A stretch of 64,000 nt of DNA, from contig JAEPLN010000001.1 of NCBI GenBank assembly GCA_017644425.1, forward strand, positions 1,364,001-1,428,000, read 5' to 3'. The translations under genes were made by a program, and so were the position numbers. Below are positions 43,458 through 52,429 of this stretch, piece by piece; the first letter of the stretch is position 1, and every line of letters starts with the position of its first letter. The notes beneath the pieces are model-generated. The model ran no database searches and was not told the DNA's origin. It saw nothing but the letters and a program-made list of their open reading frames with translations. Origin of the DNA: Prochlorococcus marinus CUG1433 (GTDB taxonomy: Bacteria; Cyanobacteriota; Cyanobacteriia; PCC-6307; Cyanobiaceae).

Positions 43458-44468
43458 TTAAATATTTTTGTAGTAATTTGAATACCAATCACAAAATTCC
43501 TTAATGCCTTCTTTTATAGATGTATTAGGTTTAAAACCTGTTAATTCATAAAGAAGGTTGCAGTCTGCAAAGGTTTCTTTTACATCTCCTTGTTGCATAG
43601 GCATTAAATTTTTAGTAGCTTTGCAGTTTAAATTTTTCTCAATTTCTGAAATAAAGTCACTTAAGTTTTGACTACTAGAATTTCCTATATTGACAACACG
43701 CCAAGGAGCTATTGGTGACAAAGAATCTGATTTTGTTTTTTTGACCCCCCTTTCTGGAATACATTTTATTAATAATGAAATCGATTTAACTAAGTCAGAA
43801 ATATAAGTAAAATCCCTCTTCATTAAGCCATTGTTATAGACATCAATAGGCTTATTTTCTTTTATTGCTTTTACAAATTTGAATAGGGCCATATCGGGCC
43901 TGCCCCATGGACCATAAACTGTAAAAAATCTAAAATTAGTTATTGGTAAGTTATGAATATGAGAAAAAGAGTGTGACATTATTTCGCAGGATTTCTTTGT
44001 GGCAGCATAAAAAGACATTTGTGTTTCTGTTTTTTGTTTTTCCTCAAAGGGCATTTCTGTATTTGATCCATAAACAGAAGATGTGGATGCAATTAAAGTA
44101 TGAGATACATTGTATTTTTTGATCAACTCTAAAATATTAAAAGTTCCAACGATATTAGAATCTAGATATGACCTTGGATTCTCAATGGAATATCTAACTC
44201 CAGCTTGTGCTGCTAAATGAATTACATATTGCGGTTTATAATTTTTAAATATATCTTCTAATAAATGATGATTTTTAATATCTAATTTTTCTTCAACAAA
44301 GTTTTTGTTTTGTCTTAAAATTCTTAGTCTTGATAATTTAAGTTCTACATCATAATAATTAGTTATGGAGTCTATTCCTATTACTATATTCCCCTCATCG
44401 ATTAAAAGTTTACTTAGATGGAAGCCTATAAATCCAGCAGATCCAGTAACAAATATAATTTTTCCCAT
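43458..44468 (-). CDS. UDP-glucuronate 4-epimerase-like NAD-dependent epimerase
   Basis: Extended SDR: VTGSAGFIG at 7-15, STSSVYG at 128-134 and Y154/K158 in YAATK. The HLAAQAGVRYSIENP and YGPWGRPDMALFKF segments are strongly typical of UDP-GlcA 4-epimerases (CapI/LpsL type). 336 aa matches the family. It would convert UDP-GlcA, made by the ugd at 47995, or a related uronate, to the galacto epimer. Its start lies four bases after the dehydrogenase gene in the same operon. Confidence 0.9.
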   Translation of the reverse strand: MGKIIFVTGSAGFIGFHLSKLLIDEGNIVIGIDSITNYYDVELKLSRLRILRQNKNFVEEKLDIKNHHLLEDIFKNYKPQYVIHLAAQAGVRYSIENPRSYLDSNIVGTFNILELIKKYNVSHTLIASTSSVYGSNTEMPFEEKQKTETQMSFYAATKKSCEIMSHSFSHIHNLPITNFRFFTVYGPWGRPDMALFKFVKAIKENKPIDVYNNGLMKRDFTYISDLVKSISLLIKCIPERGVKKTKSDSLSPIAPWRVVNIGNSSSQNLSDFISEIEKNLNCKATKNLMPMQQGDVKETFADCNLLYELTGFKPNTSIKEGIKEFCDWYSNYYKNI

Positions 44469-44472
44469 ATTT

Positions 44473-45759
44473 TTATAATGTTAAATCAACATCCTTGAAT
44501 GAATAAATACTTTTGAGATCAAATATAATTGAATTTGGAACGCAAAGTTTTCTAAGAAATTTAATTCTTAATGATTTAAATATTTCATGTTTTACAGTTA
44601 CAAAAATTCCTGCATATTTGTGTTCTAAATCACTATTCAATTCCTTGAGAATTTTATAACCAGATATTTTTGAACAGTTTGCTACCGGATCATAAATATC
44701 TATATCTAATCCATATGTAATTAACATTTCTAGAACTTCTATTGATTTTGAATTTCTTATGTCAGGACAGTTTTCTTTAAAAGTTATACCCATCAATAAT
44801 ACTTTTTTTGAGAATTTGAACAAATTTCTTTTTACTGCTAATTTTAAGAAATTATTTACAACCAGCTGCGGCATCTTATCGTTGATATTTCTTCCTGCTA
44901 AAATAAGATTTGGTTTCATTCCTATTTGATTGGCTTTGTAAGTTAAATAATATGGGTCTACACCAATGCAATGACCACCAACCAAACCAGGTTCAAAGTT
45001 AAGAAAATTCCATTTTGTATTAGCTGCCTCAAGAATTTCTTTGGTTGATATTTTAAGTTTGTTAAAAATCGTAGAAAGTTCATTCATTAATGCAATATTT
45101 AGATCTCTTTGAGTATTCTCTATAACCTTTGCTGCTTCAGCAACTTCTATGGAAGTAACTTGAAAAGTTCCAGCTTTAATAATACTTTTATATAAGTAAT
45201 CTACAAGTTCAAGGGTTTTTTCGTCACTGCCACTAGTTAATTTAACAATATCTTTGATTGTATGAGATCTATCTCCAGGATTTATTCTTTCGGGAGAATA
45301 ACCTACTCCAAAATCAATATTCAATTTCAATTGAGAAAATTTTTCTAAAATAGGTATGCAAATTTCTCTCGTAGCTCCAGGATAAACTGTAGATTCGAAA
45401 ATTACAATATTACCTTTTACTATATACTTAGCAATAAGTTTGCAAGCTTTTTCTACAAAAGAAAAATCAGGATTTTTAAAATTATTAACAGGAGTTGGAA
45501 CTGTAATTATAAAGATATTATTTGATTTTAAATCTGCTTCATCGTAACTGAACTTAATTCTACTTTTTAATAATTCATCCCCAGATATTTCCCCTGTTAT
45601 GTCAATTCCAATCTTTAATTCATTTATTCTATTTTTATTAATGTCATATCCTGTTGTATCGAAGTATTTGCCAAATTCCACAGCTAAAGGAAGCCCTACA
45701 TAACCTAATCCGATAATAGCTATCTTTAAATTTTGAGTTTCATAAGACTTAGTTTTCAT
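44473..45759 (-). CDS. UDP-N-acetylhexosamine 6-dehydrogenase (TviB/WbpO-like)
   Basis: NAD-dependent four-electron dehydrogenase. GLGYVGLPLAVEFG is the dinucleotide site and C264 in GGHCIGVDPYYL the catalytic Cys; the SPERINPGDR and FKENCPDIRNS segments separate the UDP-HexNAc branch (TviB, WbpO) from UDP-Glc dehydrogenases. 428 aa. It produces UDP-GalNAcA or UDP-GlcNAcA, giving an acidic sugar that the AsnB-like enzymes could amidate. In an operon with the epimerase (four bases) and the WecA-like gene upstream. Confidence 0.9.
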   Translation of the reverse strand: MKTKSYETQNLKIAIIGLGYVGLPLAVEFGKYFDTTGYDINKNRINELKIGIDITGEISGDELLKSRIKFSYDEADLKSNNIFIITVPTPVNNFKNPDFSFVEKACKLIAKYIVKGNIVIFESTVYPGATREICIPILEKFSQLKLNIDFGVGYSPERINPGDRSHTIKDIVKLTSGSDEKTLELVDYLYKSIIKAGTFQVTSIEVAEAAKVIENTQRDLNIALMNELSTIFNKLKISTKEILEAANTKWNFLNFEPGLVGGHCIGVDPYYLTYKANQIGMKPNLILAGRNINDKMPQLVVNNFLKLAVKRNLFKFSKKVLLMGITFKENCPDIRNSKSIEVLEMLITYGLDIDIYDPVANCSKISGYKILKELNSDLEHKYAGIFVTVKHEIFKSLRIKFLRKLCVPNSIIFDLKSIYSFKDVDLTL

Positions 45760-45782
45760 AGACTAAAAAGATAAAGAATAAA

Positions 45783-46790
45783 CTAGGATTTTACGTTTGA
45801 ATTGTAAAGTTGATAAGCCATTATTAGAAAAGGGAAGAAAATAAGAAATATATTTTTAGTAAAAATAGCTAAACCGACTGATGAAAAAAATAAAGTCATA
45901 CATATGACTATTTTTACAGTCGCATTATGATTAATACCACTATCGTGTAAATAATAATGAAAATGTCTTCTATCAGGATAAAAAATTGAGGAATTAGATA
46001 GAAATCTCTTGGCTATTACAAAAATCATATCTGTTAATGGAATAAACAGTATCGGATAAATTATTAGTAAGTTAATGTTGGAAGATAATGGCTGTGTATA
46101 AATTTGATTAAAATTACTTGTTGAAATTAAACTTAAGAAAGCAAGTGAAGATCCTAATAAATAGGAGCCACCATCACCCATAAGAACTGAAGAGGGATAA
46201 TAGTTATATTTTAAAAATCCTAAAAAAGAACCAGCAATTATTATTCCAATTATGCTTTCATTTAAAAAGTTATTTTGAAAGCATATGTAACTAATAGCCA
46301 ACAACATTATGATTGATTGGCCTGCAGCGAGACCATCTAGGCCATCAATCCAATTTATTGCATTTACTAAACCTGCAAACCATAAAATTGAAAAAATTAA
46401 GCTTGTAAAATTACTTAATTCAAAAATAAATTGATTACTGAAGGGAAAGAATAAATTTAGCGTTTCTACTCTGTATCCGAATTTCCATATAAATATACCA
46501 AAAAGTATTTGCATTAAAAGTCTCTTAAATAATCGAATACCATAAATATCTTCAAATAGACCTAGAAAAAAATAAAAAATTAGAGACGAAATCAAATAAT
46601 AATTTAATTCAAATTCGAAAGGATATATATTGAATTGATTCAGAAAAAAACAAATGAATATTGAAAGTAAAATTGATAAAAAAGGAGCTATTCCACCAAT
46701 TCTTACTTTTTCTTTATAGTTTCTTTTTCTTTTTATATCGGGTTGGTCAAATAATCTAAATTTAGTACCAATTTTTATAATAAAAGGCAC
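45783..46790 (-). CDS. WecA/MraY-like polyprenyl-phosphate HexNAc-1-phosphate transferase
   Basis: Starts the lipid-linked repeat by moving a sugar-1-P to polyprenyl phosphate. The helices hold NAINWIDGLDGLAAG (~145-160), a LMGDGGSYLLG stretch (~200-210), FEDIYGI in place of the DD motif, and RRHFHYYLHDSG near the C-terminus. The only start in this frame is GTG at 46790, which begins inside the first membrane helix; the missing N-terminus (VFLFFFIVSFTLS by frame change) is encoded immediately upstream behind an ATG at 46840 and AAAGGAG, but a run of eight Ts puts it out of frame. See the finding on this interruption. Confidence 0.85.
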   Translation of the reverse strand: MPFIIKIGTKFRLFDQPDIKRKRNYKEKVRIGGIAPFLSILLSIFICFFLNQFNIYPFEFELNYYLISSLIFYFFLGLFEDIYGIRLFKRLLMQILFGIFIWKFGYRVETLNLFFPFSNQFIFELSNFTSLIFSILWFAGLVNAINWIDGLDGLAAGQSIIMLLAISYICFQNNFLNESIIGIIIAGSFLGFLKYNYYPSSVLMGDGGSYLLGSSLAFLSLISTSNFNQIYTQPLSSNINLLIIYPILFIPLTDMIFVIAKRFLSNSSIFYPDRRHFHYYLHDSGINHNATVKIVICMTLFFSSVGLAIFTKNIFLIFFPFLIMAYQLYNSNVKS

Positions 46791-46891
46791 AAAAATAGTC
46801 GATAAGGTAAAGCTGACTATAAAAAAAATAAAAATACCATTATTTTTTATAATCTCCTTTTACCTTTTTAAACAAACCTTTTTTATTTTAA

Positions 46892-46918
46892 TTGTATTAA
46901 TCTAAAAAATCCTATAAT
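46892..46918 (+). promoter_or_regulatory. Candidate galE promoter
   Basis: A perfect TATAAT at 46913-46918, preceded 15 bases earlier by TTGTAT (46892-46897), ends 19 bases before the galE ATG at 46938. This would leave a short leader of about 12 bases. Spacing is slightly short. Confidence 0.4.
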
Positions 46919-46937
46919 ATTAAAATTTCAGATAAAA

Positions 46938-47993
46938 ATGAAAACAATATTAGTTACCGGAGGTTTAGGCTTTGTTGGAAGTCATACCTGCGTAACATTA
47001 TTAGAAAAAGGTTATAAAATTTTAATTGTAGATTCATTAATAAATAGTAAAAAAAAAGTAATAGAAAGAATAAAAAAAATTATCTTATCTACTAAAAACG
47101 ATTTTAATAAACAACTATTATTTTATCAATGTGATTTAAGAGATGAATCGAAACTAGAAAATATATTTAAAAATAATACATCAGAGTCAAAACAAGTTGA
47201 TGCCGTTATCCATTTTGCCGGTTTAAAAGCAGTTTCAGAATCAATAAAGGATCCTTTGAGGTATTTTGATTTTAATGTTATAAGTACAATTAATCTTCTA
47301 AAAATTATGGAAAAATTTAATTGTAAGAAGATAGTCTTTAGTAGCAGCGCAACAATTTATGGAAATAATGGAGAGTATTGTAATCTAAAAGAAGATACAA
47401 ATGCAGAACCCATTAATCCTTATGGAGAAACAAAAATAATAATTGAGAAAATTCTACAAAATTTATATTTAAGTTCGAATAGCTGGTCGGTATCAATATT
47501 GAGATATTTCAATCCTATAGGAGCGCATCCATCTGGCTTAATTGGAGAAAACCCCTTAGATCCGCCAAACAATATATTCCCAATTATTAATGATGTAGCA
47601 TTAGGACAAAGAAAAAAATTAATTATTTATGGAAACGACTGGGATACATATGATGGAACGGGAGTTAGAGATTATATTCATGTTATGGATTTAGCAGATG
47701 GACATGTATCTGCTCTTGAGTACTTATTCAAAAATAATGGAGAAATAATCCATTTAAATTTAGGTACAGGAAATGGAACAAGTGTTTTAGAACTTATTTC
47801 AATCTTTCAATCTGTAAATAATATAGAAATTCCTTATTTTTTCTCAAAAAAAAGAAAGGGTGATGTAGCTCGTTTAGTCGCTGACATAACTTTAGCTAAA
47901 GAAAAACTTAATTGGCTGCCTATTAGAGATTTAAAAATGATGTGTAGAGATGGATGGCAGTGGAAAAAACAGAACATTAATGGTTACGAATAG
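46938..47993 (+). CDS. galE: UDP-glucose 4-epimerase
   Basis: GalE-type SDR: VTGGLGFVG near the N-terminus (7-15), SSSATIYG (135-142) and Y162/K166 in YGETK. RYFNPIGAHPSGLIGE and GTGVRDYIHVMDLADGH are GalE signatures. 351 aa is a little long because of extra loop residues around 45-85. Interconverts UDP-Glc/UDP-Gal (or GlcNAc/GalNAc), supplying galactose-type donors. Ends one base from the stop of the convergent ugd gene. Confidence 0.95.
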   Translation: MKTILVTGGLGFVGSHTCVTLLEKGYKILIVDSLINSKKKVIERIKKIILSTKNDFNKQLLFYQCDLRDESKLENIFKNNTSESKQVDAVIHFAGLKAVSESIKDPLRYFDFNVISTINLLKIMEKFNCKKIVFSSSATIYGNNGEYCNLKEDTNAEPINPYGETKIIIEKILQNLYLSSNSWSVSILRYFNPIGAHPSGLIGENPLDPPNNIFPIINDVALGQRKKLIIYGNDWDTYDGTGVRDYIHVMDLADGHVSALEYLFKNNGEIIHLNLGTGNGTSVLELISIFQSVNNIEIPYFFSKKRKGDVARLVADITLAKEKLNWLPIRDLKMMCRDGWQWKKQNINGYE

Positions 47994-47994
47994 T

Positions 47995-49431
47995 TCACTC
48001 TTTTACTCCATCACCCAATCTCCAGACATTCAACCCAGCTGCTCTAATTGTCTCTTTTTTAGTTATTGATCTTGCATCAAAAACCCAACCTGGCCTCCTC
48101 ATTTTTTTTGAAATATTATTCCAATCAATTTCTTTATAAATGTCCCATTCTGTAAGAATTATTATCGCATCTACATTATCAAATGCATCCAAATGATTAT
48201 TTACGAAAAACCAATTTCCTTCACAAATGGAATGTGAATTGATTTTATTTTCATCACCAGGTATTTTTTGCTTAATTCCTAAATCAATTTCAATTTGCTT
48301 GAAAGATACTTTTGGGTCATGAATATAAAGATCTGCACCTTCCTCTAATAAATCTTTGCATATCTGAATTGCAGCTGATTCTCTAGTATCATTTGTATTG
48401 GCTTTAAATGCGAAACCTAAAATAAGTATTTTTTTGTTTGCCAAAGTTCCAAACAACTTCTTAGTAACAAGATTGGAAATCCTATGTTGATGCCACTTGT
48501 TTAAAGTAACAACACTTTCCCAGAAATCTGCAACTTCTTGAAGTCCAAAATGTTCGCACAAATAAACTAAATTTAAGATATCTTTTTTAAAACAACTTCC
48601 GCCAAATCCAGGACCAGAATCTAAGAATTTTGAGCCTATCCTACTATCAGATCCAATAGCTCTTGAAACTTCTCTTACATCAGCTCCTGTCGCTTCACAT
48701 AAGGCGCTTATTGAATTTATTGAACTAATTCTTTGAGCCAAAAAAGCATTCGCAGTAAGCTTAGCTAATTCACTACTCCATATATTTGTTCGTAATATTT
48801 TTTCTTCTGGTACCCATTCTTTGTAAATACTGCATAACATCTCAATAGCTTCTTTACTTTCTCCTCCAATAAGAACTCTATCTGGATTCTCAAGATCATC
48901 AATTGCTGTTCCTTCTGAGAGGAATTCAGGATTAGACAAGACATCAAAAGTTGTTTCTCCTTTAATTTCTTTGGATGTATTATTTGGGGCTTTTAGAATA
49001 GATTTAATTACTTCTGCCGTTCTGACTGGTAAGGTACTTTTCTCGATCACAATAGTGTGCCCGCTTGAAAACTTTGCGACTTGTCTAGCACAAGCCTCCA
49101 CCCATTTGAGATCACTTGCTTTCCCGGCACCTACTCCAAATTTTTTTGTGGGAGTATTTACCGAGATAAAAACCATATCTGCAGATTTAATTTTTTCTTC
49201 AATTTTGTTGGAAAAATGTAAATTTTTCCCTCTGCGCCTTTTAACAATATTCGCAAGACCGGGTTCATAAATTGGAAGTTGCGTAAGATCACTATTATTC
49301 CAGTTTTTAATTCTATCTTCGTTTAAGTCAACAACTTCAATCTGTAAATTTGGACATTTATCTGCAATCACTGCCATAGTTGGACCTCCAACATATCCTG
49401 CACCAATACAACATATATTTTTAATTTCCAT
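47995..49431 (-). CDS. ugd: UDP-glucose 6-dehydrogenase (animal-type)
   Basis: Oxidises UDP-glucose to UDP-glucuronate. IGAGYVGGPTMAVIA and VVDLNEDRI form the NAD site; GFGGSCFKKD has the catalytic C280. The sequence type (CIGAGYVGG, VEKSTLPVRTAE, NPEFLSEGTAI) is the longer animal-like branch, distinct from the shorter bacterial Ugd; length 478 aa agrees. Its product feeds the UDP-GlcA epimerase at 43458. Codon and amino-acid use are visibly less AT-biased than the neighbours on either side, which suggests a conserved core gene or separate ancestry. Confidence 0.95.
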   Translation of the reverse strand: MEIKNICCIGAGYVGGPTMAVIADKCPNLQIEVVDLNEDRIKNWNNSDLTQLPIYEPGLANIVKRRRGKNLHFSNKIEEKIKSADMVFISVNTPTKKFGVGAGKASDLKWVEACARQVAKFSSGHTIVIEKSTLPVRTAEVIKSILKAPNNTSKEIKGETTFDVLSNPEFLSEGTAIDDLENPDRVLIGGESKEAIEMLCSIYKEWVPEEKILRTNIWSSELAKLTANAFLAQRISSINSISALCEATGADVREVSRAIGSDSRIGSKFLDSGPGFGGSCFKKDILNLVYLCEHFGLQEVADFWESVVTLNKWHQHRISNLVTKKLFGTLANKKILILGFAFKANTNDTRESAAIQICKDLLEEGADLYIHDPKVSFKQIEIDLGIKQKIPGDENKINSHSICEGNWFFVNNHLDAFDNVDAIIILTEWDIYKEIDWNNISKKMRRPGWVFDARSITKKETIRAAGLNVWRLGDGVKE

Positions 49432-49864
49432 TTAATCCTTATTCAGTCATAAGTTAATATTATAAATTATAATTAAATTTTTTAATCTGAATTTAACTTT
49501 GAAGAAAAACCCCTACTTAAATTAACCTAGAAGATGGATTTAGATAATGGTCTAAATATATGAATTTATTTTTGTTGAGATTTGGAATTAATCAAGAATT
49601 GCAAAAATTTGTATATTAATACTGGATTAAGATATTTTGCTTATTCAATTGGTTTAGTTTATATAAATTCTAAAAATATATGATTTCATAATATGAATTT
49701 GTTCCCTTAATACATATTGTTTGGTTCTCTAAAAATTAATCAAATAAATCTTCGTAAACAATTTATATAGTAAATAATTTTATTTATTTTTTTAGTATGA
49801 AGAAAAAGTTGTTAGATCAAAATTAATATGAATAATTAAAAGACTCTTTTTAAAATATTTTTGT
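49432..49864. other. Intergenic region, 433 bases
   Basis: Between ugd and pseI, both on the minus strand. It is extremely AT-rich and contains no ORF of coding character, no tRNA, and no clear terminator or repeat. It should carry the ugd promoter. Confidence 0.3.
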
Positions 49865-50914
49865 TTATGTAAATACTTCCCAGCTTGTAGGGTCTCCTCT
49901 ATATACATTAGTTTTAAGTTTTTTCCCAATAATTTTTTCTTCAAATTTGGGAGAAAGTCCATTGCCTGGTCTTATCCTTTTAATATCATTTTTTGTCACT
50001 ATTTCTCCTGCTTTTTTATCTTTAATGAAATAAATAGATCTTCTAAGAAGTTTACTTTGAGATTCAACATTATCTCTATCAAAACCCTCATTTCCCAAAG
50101 ATAGCCAAGCCTTTTTTGTACTTTTTCGAAGTGTAGTTAGTTCTTGTGGCTCTATAGAAAATTCACTATCAGGACTTTTTTCAGCGCGGTTTAACGTAAA
50201 GTGCTTCTCAATAACAGATGCGCCCAAAGCAACAGCAGCAGTTGAAACTGTTGTCCCAAGGGTATGATCAGATAGGCCAGAAATTACATTGAATTTATTT
50301 GCAATATTTTTTATTTGATTTAAGTTGGACTTTTCAGGAGGAGCTGGATAACTACTAATACAATGAAGGAGAATTATTTGGTAATTATTTTCAGCATGCA
50401 TAGTTTCTATTGCTTCTATAATCTCCTTCTCAGAAGACATGCCCGTTGAAAAAATAACTGGTTTTTGCTTACTTGCAATATATTTAATTAGTGGAATATC
50501 TATTAGTTCAAAAGAGGCAATTTTATAAGCTGGAGTATTTAATTTTTCTAATAAATCAACAGCTGTCTCGTCAAAAGGAGTAGAAAAAATTGTGAGACCT
50601 AAACTTTCTGCATATTTAAATAACTTTTCGTGCCAATCATAGGGAGTTTCAGCCCATTTATATAAATCGTATAATTTGAATCCATTCCATAATCCTCCCT
50701 TGATCAAAAATTCTTCATTATCAGAATCTATTGTCATTGTATCAGCTGTGTAAGTTTGGATTTTAATAGCGTCGGCTCCACATTCAGAAGCTACCCTTAT
50801 AGTCTCTAAAGCTTTTTCTAATGATCCATTATGATTGGCAGACATTTCCGCTATTAAATAGGGAGGATGATTTGGTCCAATTTTTTTATCTTTTATTTTT
50901 AATTCTTTGACCAT
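49865..50914 (-). CDS. pseI: Pseudaminic acid synthase
   Basis: Condenses phosphoenolpyruvate with 2,4-diacetamido-2,4,6-trideoxy-L-altrose to give pseudaminic acid. The NeuB-type TIM barrel is complete: YLIAEMSANHNG (about 19-30), IKIQTYTADTMT, FSTPFDETAVD, GLSDHTLG and IEKHFTLNR are the conserved strand ends. Residues ~285-349 are the SAF antifreeze-like domain (RRSIYFIKDKKAGE). The TADTMT and LSDHT forms match PseI more closely than NeuB. Last gene of the minus-strand operon 49865-55983. Confidence 0.94.
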   Translation of the reverse strand: MVKELKIKDKKIGPNHPPYLIAEMSANHNGSLEKALETIRVASECGADAIKIQTYTADTMTIDSDNEEFLIKGGLWNGFKLYDLYKWAETPYDWHEKLFKYAESLGLTIFSTPFDETAVDLLEKLNTPAYKIASFELIDIPLIKYIASKQKPVIFSTGMSSEKEIIEAIETMHAENNYQIILLHCISSYPAPPEKSNLNQIKNIANKFNVISGLSDHTLGTTVSTAAVALGASVIEKHFTLNRAEKSPDSEFSIEPQELTTLRKSTKKAWLSLGNEGFDRDNVESQSKLLRRSIYFIKDKKAGEIVTKNDIKRIRPGNGLSPKFEEKIIGKKLKTNVYRGDPTSWEVFT

Positions 50915-50931
50915 TTATAAAAATATTTCTT

Positions 50932-51069
50932 TTATTGCACTAAGTTTACAAAAAGAAGTAAAAAATTTGATTCATTAAATTTTTCTGCAGCCATAAAATT
51001 TAAAAAACCATCTTTTAGGAGTCTTTTATTTTTTTCATTTACTTTATGCTTTGAATCTAAAAAGTGCAT
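50932..51069 (-). CDS. Small ORF (45 aa) between DUF4910 gene and pseI, function unknown
   Basis: ATG at 51069-51067; the frame ends 17 bases before the pseI start. A perfect -10 (TATAAT on the minus strand at 51099-51094) sits about 25 bases upstream. The product (starts MHFLDSKHKV, ends LLLFVNLVQ) is Lys-rich with a hydrophobic tail. The frame stays open for 11 more codons upstream of the ATG. It may be a short gene, a leader, or the decayed end of a larger gene. Tentative. Confidence 0.33.
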   Translation of the reverse strand: MHFLDSKHKVNEKNKRLLKDGFLNFMAAEKFNESNFLLLFVNLVQ

Positions 51070-51093
51070 AAAATCTCTAAAAGGATGATTATT

Positions 51094-51099
51094 ATTATA
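51094..51099 (-). promoter_or_regulatory. Candidate internal promoter -10 upstream of pseI
   Basis: TATAAT (read on the minus strand) is about 25 bases upstream of the 45-codon ORF and 180 bases upstream of pseI. A matching -35 is not evident. If used, pseI could be transcribed separately from the rest of its operon. Confidence 0.3.
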
Positions 51100-51139
51100 T
51101 CAAATTATTTAGTAAAGATTAAATGATTGGTAAAGAATT

Positions 51140-52429
51140 TTATTCAACAATATTTTCTTTCTTTAGTAATTTATATTCTTTGAGTAGTGAATATAAATCA
51201 CAATTAATAATTTTGCATATATCAAATATATTTGTTTTGCCATCACAATAAGCCATGAAATCCATTCTGAGTTTTACTGAATTAATTTTCTCACTTTTAC
51301 TCAAATTAGGATATAAATTTCTTCTACCTAATTGCGGTTCTCCATAAGTTAACAATTTTGGATACAGTCCTTCTTCAAAAGCATCTATTATTGTTTTTAA
51401 TACATCTAATGATTCATTTAATCCTTTATTAGTTACAAGATTTAAATTATCTGCATCTGAATGATATTCAGGATATTCTCCGAATTTACTTCTCGAAAAA
51501 GTTATTAATGGTAGTTTTATCCTTGGGGAGCAGTATTGCCTTTCGTCTGAGCCTCTTTCAAGAAATGAATATTTCTTAAAGCTCCTAAATTTACTAATTG
51601 CAGAATATATTGCCTTATCAGCTAATGTATTTTCAAATGGACTACTTACATAAGAGTATGCTCTTTCATCGCCTACACAGCTTAAATTAAAACCACAAAT
51701 AACTTTTTTTATAAGCTCGTCTTTAAATTTTGATAGATAAGCTATTGACCCAATCGTCTCTGGTTGCATTATAAATCTGTATGTATATTTTCTTTTTTTG
51801 TAATTTGTTTTTATATAATCAAGAAGCGCATTAAGAACCACAGGCCCGCTTAGCTCATTATTTGCCATAGAGGGATGACATAAGTAAGAGCTAAATAATA
51901 TTTCCTTTGTGGAATTACCTTTAATAATTGCATGACTTAAATTTAATTTCCCCTTTTTAAGGGTTGAATTAATAAAAACTTTATACAAACCTTTTTTCAA
52001 AGAATCTTTTTCTTTCTTAGACATACAAAAACCCCAGTATTTCTTGTAGTAACTAGTTACATAAGGAATTAAATATTTATTATCTTTATGGATATGAATT
52101 CTTTCTGAAAATTCATCTAAGTCAAGCGTTTTATTTATTGGCACTGAATACCCAACAATATGCAGATTATTTTTCTTGAATTCTGCAAATCTTTCTTTTG
52201 TTATTAAATTTTCAATATAGGCATCTTTGATATTCCATTCTAATGGCACTACCCAGTCAAAAATTTTTTCACCAGTTTTAAATTCTAGTCTTTGGTACTC
52301 CTTATGGTATTTCTCAAAATAACTTAAACTTAAACTTATTCCATCTCCTGTTATTGATCTACAGATAGGAAATAACTCCTTTAAATGATCAAATAAACTT
52401 TTGTCACTGTAATTCAGTTTATTTACCAT
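51140..52429 (-). CDS. DUF4910 aminopeptidase-like protein
   Basis: 429 aa with the M28-like zinc peptidase fold known from DUF4910/DUF2172 proteins of polysaccharide loci. Probable metal-site segments: LCHPSMANNELSG (about 185-198), RGSDERQYCSP and YHSDADN; QPETIGSIAYL is also typical. The C-terminal ~90 residues look like a winged helix. Start chosen at 52429 (MVNKLN) because a GGAGG lies exactly nine bases upstream; the ATG at 52438 immediately abuts that GGAGG. It overlaps the SDR gene's 3' end by seven bases. Activity is unknown; a deacylase or amidase on sugars is as likely as peptidase. Confidence 0.82.
   Translation of the reverse strand: MVNKLNYSDKSLFDHLKELFPICRSITGDGISLSLSYFEKYHKEYQRLEFKTGEKIFDWVVPLEWNIKDAYIENLITKERFAEFKKNNLHIVGYSVPINKTLDLDEFSERIHIHKDNKYLIPYVTSYYKKYWGFCMSKKEKDSLKKGLYKVFINSTLKKGKLNLSHAIIKGNSTKEILFSSYLCHPSMANNELSGPVVLNALLDYIKTNYKKRKYTYRFIMQPETIGSIAYLSKFKDELIKKVICGFNLSCVGDERAYSYVSSPFENTLADKAIYSAISKFRSFKKYSFLERGSDERQYCSPRIKLPLITFSRSKFGEYPEYHSDADNLNLVTNKGLNESLDVLKTIIDAFEEGLYPKLLTYGEPQLGRRNLYPNLSKSEKINSVKLRMDFMAYCDGKTNIFDICKIINCDLYSLLKEYKLLKKENIVE

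Noticed and set aside
48971-49270. Plus-strand frame of 99 codons opposite ugd
   Set aside because: Antisense shadow of the strongly conserved UDP-glucose dehydrogenase; no start site signal.
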